Origin: Thiomicrorhabdus sp041583835
GTDB taxonomy: Bacteria; Pseudomonadota; Gammaproteobacteria; Thiomicrospirales; Thiomicrospiraceae
DNA length: 64,000 nt
Reading direction: 5' to 3'
NCBI RefSeq assembly: GCF_041583835.1
Contig: NZ_JBFHFC010000003.1
Coordinates: 1-64,000, forward strand
Position 1 is the first letter of the stretch. Every line of letters starts with the position of its first letter. Positions 26,441 to 35,259 of this stretch are shown here, one piece after another. The notes under the pieces were generated by a model. The model was given only the letters and a program-made list of their open reading frames with translations. It had not been told where the DNA came from and did not search any database. The translations under genes and the position numbers were made by a program.

Positions 26441-27499
26441 TTAATCCTCTGTATTTAAAGGCAAATACACGTTAAACACGGTCTTGCCCGGCTCACTTTC
26501 CGCCACAATCAAACCGCCATGCTGACGCAAAACGCTTTGTGCAACAGGAAGTCCAAGGCCTGTACCTTCTTTTTTACTGCTCACCATCGGGTAAAAAATC
26601 GAATCGAACACTTCTTCGGGAATCCCTTCCCCTTCATCCATAATGCTGATGACCGCAACCAACGGAAAGGTTTTGGTTCCCAAAGTGAACTTACGCTCGA
26701 CTCGGGTTTTAATCGTTAAAATGCCGCCATGTTTTTCCATGGCCTGAATGGCGTTTTTAACCAAATTCAATATGGCTTGAACCATCGCTTCAAAGTCGAT
26801 ATTCACTTCCGGGATACTCGGGTCGTAATCCAACTTGATGTACACGTTGCCCGGCTTCTCGCCTTCGATAATCTGCAAGACGTAGCGAATCAATTCATGA
26901 ATGTTATGCGGCTCTTTTTCCGCGGTCTGCTTCGGCCCAAGCATACGATCCACTAAATTCTTCAAGCGGGAAACCTCCTTGGAAATAATATCCAAGAAAG
27001 CCTGTTCCTTATCCTTTGGCGAATAACGCCTTTGCAACAACTGCGCCGCACCCAGTATCCCCGCCAAAGGGTTCTTCACTTCATGTGCTAAGGTTCTGAC
27101 CAACAAGTTTCCGGCTTCGTACTGATGCCAGCGCTCGTCTTCTTCGACGATTCGGTGATGACGTTCGGTATTGAAAATCTCCATCAACCAACCTTTTTCG
27201 TCGTTAACTTCATAAGGGGCGAGCGTACAACTGACACGCACTTTGGTGAAGTCCGGCAAAATCAATGCATACTCGTGGATGGTCAACTTCTGTTCGTCCG
27301 CCTTATGCACGTCCTCCACCAAATCCGGCAAGATCGCCGACCAATGCACACCGACGATTCGGCTGGTACTGGTCTGAAACAGCTCCCCGGCGGCAATGTT
27401 CATATAGCCGATGGTCTCGTCGCTACGAATCCATACTACTGCCGTGGTCAAACCTTCCAGCAAGTCTTGAAACGTCTGTCTTTTACTCATGTCTGTCAT
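26441..27499 (-). CDS. ntrB: Nitrogen regulation sensor kinase NtrB
   Basis: 352 residues, cytoplasmic. An N-terminal PAS domain (about 10-120) is followed by the phosphoacceptor His in LAHEVKNPLAGILGAAQLLQRR and a GHKL ATPase domain with NLVKNAIQAM (N box), MDEGEGIPEEV (G1) and KKEGTGLGLPVAQ (G2). It phosphorylates and, when bound by PII, dephosphorylates NtrC. Its ATG overlaps the stop of the metal regulator gene by four bases (ATGA), which predicts coupled translation. Confidence 0.93.
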   Translation of the reverse strand: MTDMSKRQTFQDLLEGLTTAVVWIRSDETIGYMNIAAGELFQTSTSRIVGVHWSAILPDLVEDVHKADEQKLTIHEYALILPDFTKVRVSCTLAPYEVNDEKGWLMEIFNTERHHRIVEEDERWHQYEAGNLLVRTLAHEVKNPLAGILGAAQLLQRRYSPKDKEQAFLDIISKEVSRLKNLVDRMLGPKQTAEKEPHNIHELIRYVLQIIEGEKPGNVYIKLDYDPSIPEVNIDFEAMVQAILNLVKNAIQAMEKHGGILTIKTRVERKFTLGTKTFPLVAVISIMDEGEGIPEEVFDSIFYPMVSSKKEGTGLGLPVAQSVLRQHGGLIVAESEPGKTVFNVYLPLNTED

Positions 27500-28164
27500 G
27501 TTGATGAGCTCACCATTAATGCCATAGCCAATCGATAATCGATGGCATGAAATTTATTTCCTTTAAGTTCGATCAATAAAGGGCCGTTTAAAGGCGCGAT
27601 ATTGTCTATCGACACCGAAACCCCTGTGGTTAATCCGATCGAGGCCAAATAACGAAGTTCTTCCGGGCTGCGGTTTTTAATTCTTCTAACCTCTACCCAT
27701 TGATGCAATGGAATCTCGGTCAAAGGCACCCAATCGTGCTGCTCCACTTCCCCTTCCGGAGAAGGAATCGGCGAACCATGCGGATCATGCGTCGGATAAC
27801 CTAGATCTTCCCACATACGATTCACCAGCTTATCCGAAATCGAGTGTTCAACCACTTCCGCTTCGGCATCCACCTCGTCCCAGGAATATCCCAAGCGCTC
27901 CACCAGATACAATTCCAGAATCCGGTGTTTGCGCACCATATTCAAAGCGATTTTTCGTCCCGCTTCGGTTAGGCTAACACCATAATAAGGCGCATATTCG
28001 ATAAACTCCCGCTCAGCCAGTTTTTTCAACATATTGGACACCGAAGCCTGTGAAATCCCTAAGCGATCGGCAATCGCCGAAGTCTGAACACCCTTTTCTT
28101 CCGGGGTCTTACCTTCCAGCTTATAAATGATTTTAAGATAGTCTTCTAATGCTTTAGAGGCCAT
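27496..28164 (-). CDS. DtxR/MntR-family metal-dependent transcriptional regulator
   Basis: 222 residues. N-terminal winged helix (ALEDYLKIIYKLEG, then IADRLGISQASVSNMLKKLAE), dimerisation and metal-binding domain with RKHRILELYLVERLGYSWDEVDAEAEVVEHSIS and DPHGSPIP, and a C-terminal FeoA/SH3-like domain from about residue 145. The domain set is that of IdeR/DtxR and the longer MntR-type proteins, which repress iron or manganese genes when loaded with metal. It is unusual that it overlaps ntrB by four bases; see findings. Which metal it senses is not clear from the sequence. Confidence 0.88.
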   Translation of the reverse strand: MASKALEDYLKIIYKLEGKTPEEKGVQTSAIADRLGISQASVSNMLKKLAEREFIEYAPYYGVSLTEAGRKIALNMVRKHRILELYLVERLGYSWDEVDAEAEVVEHSISDKLVNRMWEDLGYPTHDPHGSPIPSPEGEVEQHDWVPLTEIPLHQWVEVRRIKNRSPEELRYLASIGLTTGVSVSIDNIAPLNGPLLIELKGNKFHAIDYRLAMALMVSSST

Positions 28165-28169
28165 GAGTC

Positions 28170-28424
28170 TTAGTTGGACCCCGTCATCATTTCGCGAATC
28201 ACGTCCGCTTCCGGGAAAGCAAAAATATAAAGTATGACAAACAGCGCCAAAAAGACAAAACGCCCGATTCCCTGAAACTTAAGAACGGGATGGCACAATA
28301 CCGCAAAAGCCAATGCCGACACCACGCCGCCGATGGAACCGACCGTTCCCGCAAGCATCGCCATCAAGGCACCAAAGGCCATGCCGTAATAGTGCCATGT
28401 AAATTTTGCTTTTTGCTGATTCAC
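28170..28424 (-). CDS. Small membrane protein, 84 residues
   Basis: Two or three membrane segments: YYGMAFGALMAMLAGTVGSIGGVVSALAFAVL and FVFLALFVILYIFAFP. I do not recognise the family. It begins the five-gene minus-strand unit and ends five bases before the DtxR-type regulator, so it may be a metal-related membrane protein or simply co-transcribed. Its start is divergent from the Rossmann-fold gene with about 98 bases in between. Confidence 0.65.
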   Translation of the reverse strand: MNQQKAKFTWHYYGMAFGALMAMLAGTVGSIGGVVSALAFAVLCHPVLKFQGIGRFVFLALFVILYIFAFPEADVIREMMTGSN

Positions 28425-28522
28425 TGATAATATCCTGTGCTATCGATTTGAATGCTATTTTATCAATAAATCACCATGAAATTTCCATTTTGGTGCAAAA
28501 AAACAAAAAAGAGGTCAAACAG

Positions 28523-29293
28523 ATGAAAGATCCTATCATAGTGATTGGTTTAGGCGAGCTAGGCAGCGTATTTGCAAGAGGGTTTCTTAAAACCGGACAC
28601 CCCGTCTATCCAGTGACCCGCGACATGGACATCCTTTCTACCGCCAACGCTTACCCGACCCCAAAAGCGGTCTTGATCGCCGTTGGCGAAGCCGACATTC
28701 ATACCGTACTCAACAACTGTCCCGAAACCTGGAAAGACAAACTGATTCTGCTGCAAAATGAATTGCTACCACGCGACTGGCAAGCTGCCGACATATCGAA
28801 CCCAACCGTCATTTCCGTGTGGTTCGAAAAGAAAAAAGGCATGGACAGCAAAGTCGTATTGCCTTCTCCGATTTACGGCCCGAACGCCCGTTTGGTCTTT
28901 GACGCCCTGGCCAGCCTGGACATTCCAAGCTACCTGGTTGATAGCGAAGAAGAATTGGCTTATGAGTTAGTGCGCAAGAACCTCTATATCCTGACCACCA
29001 ATATCGCCGGTTTGGAAGTCGGAGGAAATGTTGAAGCGTTGATGAACCAGCATACAAGTGTCATGCAGGTTGTCGCCAACGACGTATTGGATATTCAGGA
29101 CTGGCTAACCGGACAACAAAACGACCGTGAACGTTTGATGCAAGGTTTGATCGAAGCCATTAACGGTGACCTTGAACACGGCTGTATGGGACGCTCCGCT
29201 CCGGCTCGCCTGACGCGCGCACTAGGATTCGCCGACGAAGCAGGCCTGGAAGTATTCGGCTTAAGAGAGATCGCTTCAAAGCACCTGAAATAA
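28523..29293 (+). CDS. NAD(P)-binding Rossmann-fold protein, ketopantoate-reductase-like
   Basis: About 256 residues from the ATG at 28523. The longer open frame starting at 28406 adds 39 residues that overlap the divergent gene and lack any conserved look; the internal ATG has SD-like GAGGT upstream. The N-terminus PIIVIGLGELGSVFARGFLKTGHPVYPVTRD is a nucleotide-binding GxGxxG fold with a positive residue near strand 2, as in NADP enzymes of the PanE/ApbA type. The second half is helical. Substrate unknown. Confidence 0.75.
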   Translation: MKDPIIVIGLGELGSVFARGFLKTGHPVYPVTRDMDILSTANAYPTPKAVLIAVGEADIHTVLNNCPETWKDKLILLQNELLPRDWQAADISNPTVISVWFEKKKGMDSKVVLPSPIYGPNARLVFDALASLDIPSYLVDSEEELAYELVRKNLYILTTNIAGLEVGGNVEALMNQHTSVMQVVANDVLDIQDWLTGQQNDRERLMQGLIEAINGDLEHGCMGRSAPARLTRALGFADEAGLEVFGLREIASKHLK

Positions 29294-29389
29294 ACTGATA
29301 TCCAGCTGCATATCAAAAATGCCTGTCCGGTAACGACTCCGAAACCGGGCAGCTCCGTCCACTCCCTATACTTAAGGAGAATAGACGAG

Positions 29390-29734
29390 ATGTACGAAAA
29401 TATTAAAACCCCTCCAATCTCAAGCAAACGATTCCGTCTGAGATTGTATCTTCACCTTACCGTCGCTTTTCTGATCATTCTCGTTTCCCTGGCAATCGGA
29501 ATCATCGGCCATATTTACTTCGACGACATGCAGATCGCACAAGCCACCATGGCATCCACAACGATCCTCAGCAGCTTGGGAATCGCTCTGTTTCCCGAAA
29601 GTTGGGGAGGCCAAATTTTTGCAAGCTTCTATGCGATGTATGCGGATTATGTGTATTTTGCAGTCAGCGGCGTGATTTTCGCTCCTATCGTACACCGTTT
29701 CTTCCACAAGTTTCACTGGGTGGAAGGCGACTAA
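29390..29734 (+). CDS. Small two-TM membrane protein, ion-channel-like
   Basis: 114 residues, two hydrophobic segments (LHLTVAFLIILVSLAIGIIGHIYF and FASFYAMYADYVYFAVSGVIF) with a middle ATMASTTILSSLGIALFPESWGGQ. The second half, SFYAMY followed by API-HRFFHKFHW, matches a family of bacterial two-TM proteins annotated as potassium-channel-like, but the selectivity filter TVGYG is not present. Function is therefore uncertain. SD AAGGAG precedes the ATG. Confidence 0.65.
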   Translation: MYENIKTPPISSKRFRLRLYLHLTVAFLIILVSLAIGIIGHIYFDDMQIAQATMASTTILSSLGIALFPESWGGQIFASFYAMYADYVYFAVSGVIFAPIVHRFFHKFHWVEGD

Positions 29735-29775
29735 CTCCGTATAGAAATTTCGATATTTTTTGAGAGACAGAAAGC

Positions 29776-29813
29776 AAAAAACCCCATGTAGCAGTGCTGC
29801 ATGGGGTTTTTTA
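29776..29813. terminator. Bidirectional terminator between small membrane protein and tRNA-Lys
   Basis: AAAAAACCCCATG paired with CATGGGGTTTTTT around a TAGCAGTGCTG loop; both arms carry A6/T6. It ends the plus-strand gene and the minus-strand tRNA transcript. Confidence 0.9.
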
Positions 29814-29817
29814 ATAA

Positions 29818-29893
29818 TGGTGGGTCGTGAGCGATTCGAACGCTCGACCAATTGGTTAAAAGCCAACTGCTCTACCGGCTGAGCTAACGACCC
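29818..29893 (-). tRNA. tRNA-Lys (anticodon UUU), copy 1
   Basis: 76 bases including encoded CCA. Acceptor stem GGGTCGT/ACGACCC, D arm with AGCTCAGCCGGTAGAGC, anticodon loop CTTTTAA (anticodon TTT), T arm with GTTCGAATC. Identical to copy 2. Confidence 0.97.
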
Positions 29894-30008
29894 GAACAAG
29901 TTTTCAAAGTTGTATAGTTACAACTCAATCTCACAACTGCCGGTAAATCAAGCTGCGAGAAAATCGCCTGACGATTGTCAATTCAATCAAATCAGGCAAT
30001 CCAGAATA

Positions 30009-30084
30009 TGGTGGGTCGTGAGCGATTCGAACGCTCGACCAATTGGTTAAAAGCCAACTGCTCTACCGGCTGAGCTAACGACCC
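30009..30084 (-). tRNA. tRNA-Lys (anticodon UUU), copy 2
   Basis: Same 76-base sequence as the copy at 29818-29893, 115 bases upstream of it on the minus strand. Likely the first gene in a two-tRNA transcript started at the promoter 30102-30129. Confidence 0.97.
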
Positions 30085-30101
30085 GTTTCGGAATGGAGCG
30101 T

Positions 30102-30129
30102 ATTATACAAGGCTGACCGATCTGTGCAA
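30102..30129 (-). promoter_or_regulatory. Promoter of the tRNA-Lys pair
   Basis: TATAAT at 30102-30107 and TTGCAC at 30124-30129 on the minus strand with 16 bases between, about 18 bases before the tRNA 5' end. The strength fits a stable RNA gene. Confidence 0.7.
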
Positions 30130-30183
30130 GCCTTTTTGAGGACTTTTTACAGTTTTTTTACAGACCCGCCGAATTTCAAGAAC

Positions 30184-30864
30184 TTAGACCTGATAACGTG
30201 TCGGATCTTCGATCCCCGCATCCTCAAAGCCTTGCTTTCTAAGACGGCAAGAATCGCAAACGCCGCAGGCACGACCTTGATCGTCGGCTTGATAACAGGA
30301 AACCGTCAAGCTGTAATCAACCCCCAGTTCCGTTCCGGCCTGAATAATCTGTGCCTTAGTCAAATCGATCAACGGTGTCTGCACATGAAGCTTCTCGCCC
30401 TCAACACCGATTTTAGTCGCTAAATTAGCCATTTTTTCGAAGGCTTCGATAAATTCCGGACGGCAATCCGGATACCCTGAATAATCCACGGCATTAACAC
30501 CGATGAAAATATCGTTGGAACGCAATACTTCCGCCAATGCCAACGCGTAAGATAAAAATACCGTATTGCGAGCCGGAACATAAGTTACCGGAATCTGGTC
30601 GGCTTCCACACCCGAAACCGGAACTTCGATCGAACTGTCGGTCAATGCCGAACCGCCAATCTGGGTCATATCCACTTGTACAACACGATGCGACTTAGCG
30701 TTCTGTTGTGCAGACAAAGCCTTTGCGAAGTCTAGCTCGGCACGATGACGTTGACCGTAATCGAAACTGATGGTGTGGCATTCATAGCCCTGTGAAGAGG
30801 CAATTGCGAGGACGGTTGCGGAATCCAATCCACCCGAAAGTAAGATGACGGCTTTTTTTTGCAT
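30184..30864 (-). CDS. queC: 7-cyano-7-deazaguanine synthase
   Basis: 226 residues, usual length. Converts 7-carboxy-7-deazaguanine to preQ0 in queuosine synthesis. Adenylating P-loop LLSGGLDSATVLA near the N-terminus, YVPARNTVFLSYALA in the middle and a C-terminal zinc site with four Cys (CYQADDQGRACGVCDSC). It sits after cpoB of the Tol-Pal locus, as in other gammaproteobacteria. The start codon is followed by an A8 run that could be a slippage site. Confidence 0.95.
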   Translation of the reverse strand: MQKKAVILLSGGLDSATVLAIASSQGYECHTISFDYGQRHRAELDFAKALSAQQNAKSHRVVQVDMTQIGGSALTDSSIEVPVSGVEADQIPVTYVPARNTVFLSYALALAEVLRSNDIFIGVNAVDYSGYPDCRPEFIEAFEKMANLATKIGVEGEKLHVQTPLIDLTKAQIIQAGTELGVDYSLTVSCYQADDQGRACGVCDSCRLRKQGFEDAGIEDPTRYQV

Positions 30865-30901
30865 TATTCGATACTTGTTTTACTGTTTTTATAAAAATTG
30901 A

Positions 30902-31696
30902 TTACGGATTGATACGCTTTTCGGCGTTCTTTGCAGCGCGGGTATCCGGATAGTCTTTGATCAACTGCTGATACAGCTTGTTTGCCTCGGCCGTTTTTTT
31001 CAAATTCGTCAAACTGTCACCGGCGCGCAACATTGCATCCGGTTTTTTACCGGAATCGGGATACTGCTCAATAATTCGCTCGAAAGAAACCAGTGCCTGA
31101 TCGTAATTCTTAAGAATCAAATAGCCTTCTCCCGCCCAGTAACTTGCGTTGCTTGCCAAACTGCTGTCCGGAGATTTTTTGATAAACGCTTCAAATGCCT
31201 TGATGGATTCTTGGTAGTTGGCCGCTCGCATCAGGGCAAACGCCTTCTGGTATTCGGCATTTTCTTCCGCCGTAGCCGGATGAACGATAATCGCTTGAAC
31301 ACCCGAGGCTTTGGATTCCGTCGACGCTACCGGTACTGTCGCAGTTCCAGCACCACCCACCGCGGCAACCGGAGCCGTCATACTAGGCACAACTGCACTC
31401 TGCTTCAATTGCGCTTCCAGCTGACTGATACGTTGATCGGTTTCGGCATATCGCTGCTTAGCCTGATCCAGAAACATTCTCTGATCGCGCTTCAAGCGAT
31501 CAATGGTATCGTGCAATCCCTGAATTTCTCGCTCTTGCTGCGCCAAACGCTGACTTAGCTGCAACAACACCGGATTATCGGCCATGCGTTCAAGGCGTTG
31601 GATACGCTCTTCTATCGAACCAACCGGAGCCGCACTGACAAAAGAAGCGGACAACAACAAGGAACTGGCTATCGCAATTTGAAATCTCTTTTTCAT
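30902..31696 (-). CDS. cpoB: Cell division coordinator CpoB (YbgF)
   Basis: 264 residues. Signal peptide ending near SASFVSAAP, an N-terminal trimerising coiled coil (SIEERIQRLERMADNPVLLQL and LAQQEREIQGLHDTIDRLKRD) and C-terminal TPR repeats (EYQKAFALMRAANYQESIKAFEAFIKK and two more). It is periplasmic and couples Tol-Pal action with PBP1B/LpoB in E. coli. It directly follows pal. Confidence 0.92.
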   Translation of the reverse strand: MKKRFQIAIASSLLLSASFVSAAPVGSIEERIQRLERMADNPVLLQLSQRLAQQEREIQGLHDTIDRLKRDQRMFLDQAKQRYAETDQRISQLEAQLKQSAVVPSMTAPVAAVGGAGTATVPVASTESKASGVQAIIVHPATAEENAEYQKAFALMRAANYQESIKAFEAFIKKSPDSSLASNASYWAGEGYLILKNYDQALVSFERIIEQYPDSGKKPDAMLRAGDSLTNLKKTAEANKLYQQLIKDYPDTRAAKNAEKRINP

Positions 31697-31730
31697 TATT
31701 CAACTCGCCTTTGATTGATACGTGAATCGA

Positions 31731-32315
31731 TTAATGGATTTTAATTTCTACGCGGCGGTTTTTAACCCATGCCTGCTCATCATGCTCCAGTGCTTCCGGC
31801 TGTTCCTCACCGAAGCTAATCACTTCGATTCGGCTGGATTGCACACCGAACAACATCATCACCTGAGCAACCGACTTCGCACGACGTTCACCCAACGCCA
31901 AGTTGTATTCCGGCGTTCCTCTTTCATCGGTATGACCGACAAGACTGACGTTTTTGGTTGGGTTATCCACTAAAACCTGAGCATAATGTTTCACTAATTC
32001 GGTATTTTCGTCGCTCAAATTTGCCTGGTCATAACCGAAATAGACAATCGGCTGATAAGCAGCCGCGCCATCGATCGAAGCGCCATCACCGAGGTTACTG
32101 CCCTCAATACCTTTCTCCAACTCAACCCCTTGAATTTCAACACCCAAATCCAAGTCTTCACCATTCTGACCGGCGCCTTTGCCGCCAGCGCCTTCCAATG
32201 CCAATGGATCAAGATCGGTATTATTGGAACGGTCGATATCATCCGAAGGCGTACTGCTACATGCGGTCAACCCTACTAACAAAGCCATAGTGAAAAGTGT
32301 TTTTAAATGCGTCAT
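31731..32315 (-). CDS. pal: Peptidoglycan-associated lipoprotein Pal
   Basis: 194 residues. Lipoprotein signal with LTAC lipobox, a linker of about 70 residues rich in Gly and acidic residues, then an OmpA-type peptidoglycan-binding domain (YFGYDQANLSDENTELV, SLVGHTDERGTPEYNLALGERRA, ISFGEEQPEALEHDEQAWVKNRRVEI). The conserved Asp/Arg that bind diaminopimelate (TDERGTPEYN, NRRVEI) are present. It anchors the outer membrane to murein and binds TolB. Confidence 0.96.
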   Translation of the reverse strand: MTHLKTLFTMALLVGLTACSSTPSDDIDRSNNTDLDPLALEGAGGKGAGQNGEDLDLGVEIQGVELEKGIEGSNLGDGASIDGAAAYQPIVYFGYDQANLSDENTELVKHYAQVLVDNPTKNVSLVGHTDERGTPEYNLALGERRAKSVAQVMMLFGVQSSRIEVISFGEEQPEALEHDEQAWVKNRRVEIKIH

Positions 32316-32369
32316 CCAATGTATCCTTTGTTGCTATTTGAGAACAGTCCGTTTTATCCGTTCCTAGAA

Positions 32370-33704
32370 TTATCGACTTAAGAATGGCCCCCAAGCCGGC
32401 TCTCTAACCTGACCGTCGCGCACACTCAAAGTTTGCGACGTATTGCCGTCTAACGAAACCACCGCCAGTTTACCTTTATCGCCCTGGTTCATCGCATACA
32501 GAATCATTTCACCATTCGGCGAAAAGGTCGGCGATTCATCCAAAAATGTATTGGTTAAGATATTAAACTGATTTGTTACCAAATCAAGCAAACCGATGTG
32601 GAATCCGCCCTGCCCGTGAACCACCGCTAAATAACGGCCATCCGGAGAGATTTCGGGGTTAGCGTTATAAGAGCCTTCGTAGGTCACACGCTGCACTTCT
32701 CCGCTATCCATAAACACTTGAAACACTTGCGGCTTACCGCGACGGTCGGAGTTAAAATACAACGAACGTCCATCGGCCGCCCAAACCGCTTCGGTCTCGA
32801 TCGACCAGTTACGGGTCATGCGCTGCAACTTACGGGTATTCAAATCCATCACGTAAATATCCGCACTGCCGTCCTTCGATAAAGTCATCGCCATTTTGCT
32901 GCCGTCCGGAGACCAGGCAGGCGCTCCGTTGATGCCTTTGAAACTGGCAACCGTTTCACGATACTTGCCGTCCAGACTTTGGACAATGATGTACGAACGC
33001 CCTTTTTCAAACGAAACATAAGCCAGCTTCTTACCGTCCGGCGACCAGGCAGGCGACATGATCGGCTGCGGCGATCTCAAAATCGGCTGCGGGTTATAAC
33101 CGTCGGCATCGGCCACTTCCAGAGTATAACGACGTTTTCCGTTCTCGTTCTTTAAGGTAACGTAAGCGATCTGTGTATTGAACGCTCCGCGAATCCCGGT
33201 CAACTCCTTATAGATCAAGTCACTCATAATGTGAGCGATCTGACGAAGTTGCTTACCGGGAATGTTACTCCAACGCTTGCCGATGACTTGGGTTTTACGC
33301 AATACGTCTAAAAAACGCATCTCGATCTGATAACGATCATTTCCCTGATCAGTGACTTTACCGATAAGAAGATTGTCGACATCCAGGTTACGCCACTGGT
33401 CATAATCCACCTCTTCCGGAAAACTTGGCTGCGCCGGCATTAAGGAAGGAGAAACCGGCTTAAACTTACCGCTGCGTCTCAGGTCCTGACGAATCACTTC
33501 CGAAATATCCACCGGCACCTGTTGCGCCTGGCCTTTCCAGACAAGCGGAACGATTGCGATCGGTAACGCATTTTCGTAACTTTCATTGATTTCGATGGTC
33601 AATTGCGCTTTGGCCGACATTGGCATAATAACCAAACCGAAGACCAATAAGCTTGCCCAAAACGAAGAACTCAATAAACGCGAATCTTTTAGAACTCTTA
33701 ACAT
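32370..33704 (-). CDS. tolB: Tol-Pal system protein TolB
   Basis: 444 residues. Signal peptide ends near MSAKAQ. An N-terminal alpha/beta domain (residues 35-170) is followed by a six-bladed propeller whose blades repeat SP-x-WSPDGKKLAYVSFE, APAWSPDGSKMAMTLS, EAVWAADGRSLYFNSD, NPEISPDGRYLAVVHG and SPTFSPNGEMILYAM. It is periplasmic, binds Pal, and is released when TolA engages. It follows tolA closely. Confidence 0.96.
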   Translation of the reverse strand: MLRVLKDSRLLSSSFWASLLVFGLVIMPMSAKAQLTIEINESYENALPIAIVPLVWKGQAQQVPVDISEVIRQDLRRSGKFKPVSPSLMPAQPSFPEEVDYDQWRNLDVDNLLIGKVTDQGNDRYQIEMRFLDVLRKTQVIGKRWSNIPGKQLRQIAHIMSDLIYKELTGIRGAFNTQIAYVTLKNENGKRRYTLEVADADGYNPQPILRSPQPIMSPAWSPDGKKLAYVSFEKGRSYIIVQSLDGKYRETVASFKGINGAPAWSPDGSKMAMTLSKDGSADIYVMDLNTRKLQRMTRNWSIETEAVWAADGRSLYFNSDRRGKPQVFQVFMDSGEVQRVTYEGSYNANPEISPDGRYLAVVHGQGGFHIGLLDLVTNQFNILTNTFLDESPTFSPNGEMILYAMNQGDKGKLAVVSLDGNTSQTLSVRDGQVREPAWGPFLSR

Positions 33705-33735
33705 AATCTTTCTCTAAACCTTTCTGGGTTTGAAT

Positions 33736-34779
33736 TTAGGGTTTAAATACAAACTTGATATTACGTTCGAACAATTCCGGAACCGGTGGTTTCGGTAAAG
33801 GTTCTGAACGATATACCGCCTTCTCGGCCGCCTGTTTGAATTGATCGTTGGCGAACTGGTTACAGTTAACTACCTTAACACTGGTTACACGGCCACCCGG
33901 CGACTGAGTAATGTCCAGTTCGCACTGCGCTTGCTCGGAAATTTTCGCCGGAGTACGCCAGTTATCTTTTACCTTGGCGGCAATCGAAGAGATGTAGGTT
34001 TCTTTCAAAGAAAGCAACTGCTGACGTTTCTGCAGTTCGCGTTGCATCGCCTCTTCGGCAGCCATCTGCTGTTGCAGGGCCGCTTTCTGCTGTGCCTGTT
34101 CCTGCTCCAACTGAGCCTGTAAAGTTGCAGCCTGAAGTTTTTCCTTCTCCGCCGCTTTCTTCGCTATCTCCGCCTCCAAAGCCTTACGTTTAGCTTCCTC
34201 GGCTTTACGTTGAGCTTCGGCTTTGGCTATTTGTACTTTGGCTTCCTGCTTTTTCTTCTCGGCCAACAAAGCTTCTTTACGAGATTGCTCGGCTTTGGCT
34301 TTTTCAGCATCGGCACGCTTCTTCTCGGCTTCGACCCTCTGCTTTTGAATATCCGCTAAACGTCGTGCTTCGTCCGCCTTGCGTTTTTCGGCATCGGCTT
34401 TCCGCTTCTGTTGTTCCGCTATAAGCTTCGCCTTTTCGGCCTTTTCTTTTTCGAGCTCCTGCTGTTTTTTCAACTCGGCCAGCTTACGTTTCTCTTTTTC
34501 GGACTGGGCGGCCAAACGCTTCTGTTCGGTTTTTTTAGCCTCTTCTTCGGCTTTGATCATGGCAATTTTTTCTTCCACCGCCGCAGAATCGACCGCAAAC
34601 GTTTTCATCGGTTGCATTTGCGTAACCGCTTGTGTCGTTTTAGGTGTCTCACCTTGCCCGCTAATCTTGATGGTTTGCGGTGTCGATTGCCACTGTACGG
34701 CCACCGCAACCACGACGCCGATATGAATCAATACAGCAAGCGCCACTGAAATCGGATGTTTTGAAATAAACTGAATCAT
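33736..34779 (-). CDS. tolA: Cell envelope integrity protein TolA
   Basis: 347 residues. One membrane anchor (VALAVLIHIGVVVAVAV), a long charged helical rod of Ala, Lys, Glu repeats (about residues 70-250) and a C-terminal domain (SIAAKVKDNWRTPAKISEQAQCELDITQSPGGRVTSV) that contacts Pal and TolB. It spans the periplasm and uses proton-motive force from TolQR. The ATG overlaps the tolR stop (ATGA). Confidence 0.94.
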   Translation of the reverse strand: MIQFISKHPISVALAVLIHIGVVVAVAVQWQSTPQTIKISGQGETPKTTQAVTQMQPMKTFAVDSAAVEEKIAMIKAEEEAKKTEQKRLAAQSEKEKRKLAELKKQQELEKEKAEKAKLIAEQQKRKADAEKRKADEARRLADIQKQRVEAEKKRADAEKAKAEQSRKEALLAEKKKQEAKVQIAKAEAQRKAEEAKRKALEAEIAKKAAEKEKLQAATLQAQLEQEQAQQKAALQQQMAAEEAMQRELQKRQQLLSLKETYISSIAAKVKDNWRTPAKISEQAQCELDITQSPGGRVTSVKVVNCNQFANDQFKQAAEKAVYRSEPLPKPPVPELFERNIKFVFKP

Positions 34780-35243
34780 CGGTTATCTCCCGCCTCTGGC
34801 TCGGTCATCAAGGAGACATTCTCGACGCCATTGGCTTTCAATACCGTAAACAGATGCACTACTTTACCGTAAGGTGCAGCCTGGTCGCCCTGAATATAAA
34901 ACGGTTTGTTTGCATCCAGTTGCGCACGTGCTACCACTTCAGCTACCAAATCGGCCAACTCTTTATTACTCAAGACGACATTAGGCTGTTCGGAGGTCTT
35001 ATACAAACCATCTCGAGTAACGGTAATCACAAACGGCGTCGGCTCGTTTGCTTGGGATTGGCTGGTTTTCTTCTGAACGATTTCGGGAGTTTTCGGCAGG
35101 TCGACACTCACCGCCTGCTGTACGATCGGCGCAGTCACCATAAAAATAATCAACAAAACCAAGGTGACGTCAATATAGGGAACCACATTGATCTCGGCCA
35201 TTAAACGTTTTTTCTGTCGCTGATTTCTAAAACCGATACTCAT
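34776..35243 (-). CDS. tolR: Tol-Pal system protein TolR
   Basis: 155 residues from the ATG at 35243 (MSIGFRNQRQKK), with SD-like GGGTGG seven bases before it; a GTG nine codons upstream is in frame and overlaps the tolQ end. One TM segment includes the proton-conducting Asp: INVVPYIDVTLVLLIIFMVTAP. The periplasmic part folds as ExbD/TolR domain. Pairs with TolQ to form the motor stator. Confidence 0.94.
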   Translation of the reverse strand: MSIGFRNQRQKKRLMAEINVVPYIDVTLVLLIIFMVTAPIVQQAVSVDLPKTPEIVQKKTSQSQANEPTPFVITVTRDGLYKTSEQPNVVLSNKELADLVAEVVARAQLDANKPFYIQGDQAAPYGKVVHLFTVLKANGVENVSLMTEPEAGDNR

Positions 35244-35259
35244 ATTAGCCACCCATTCA

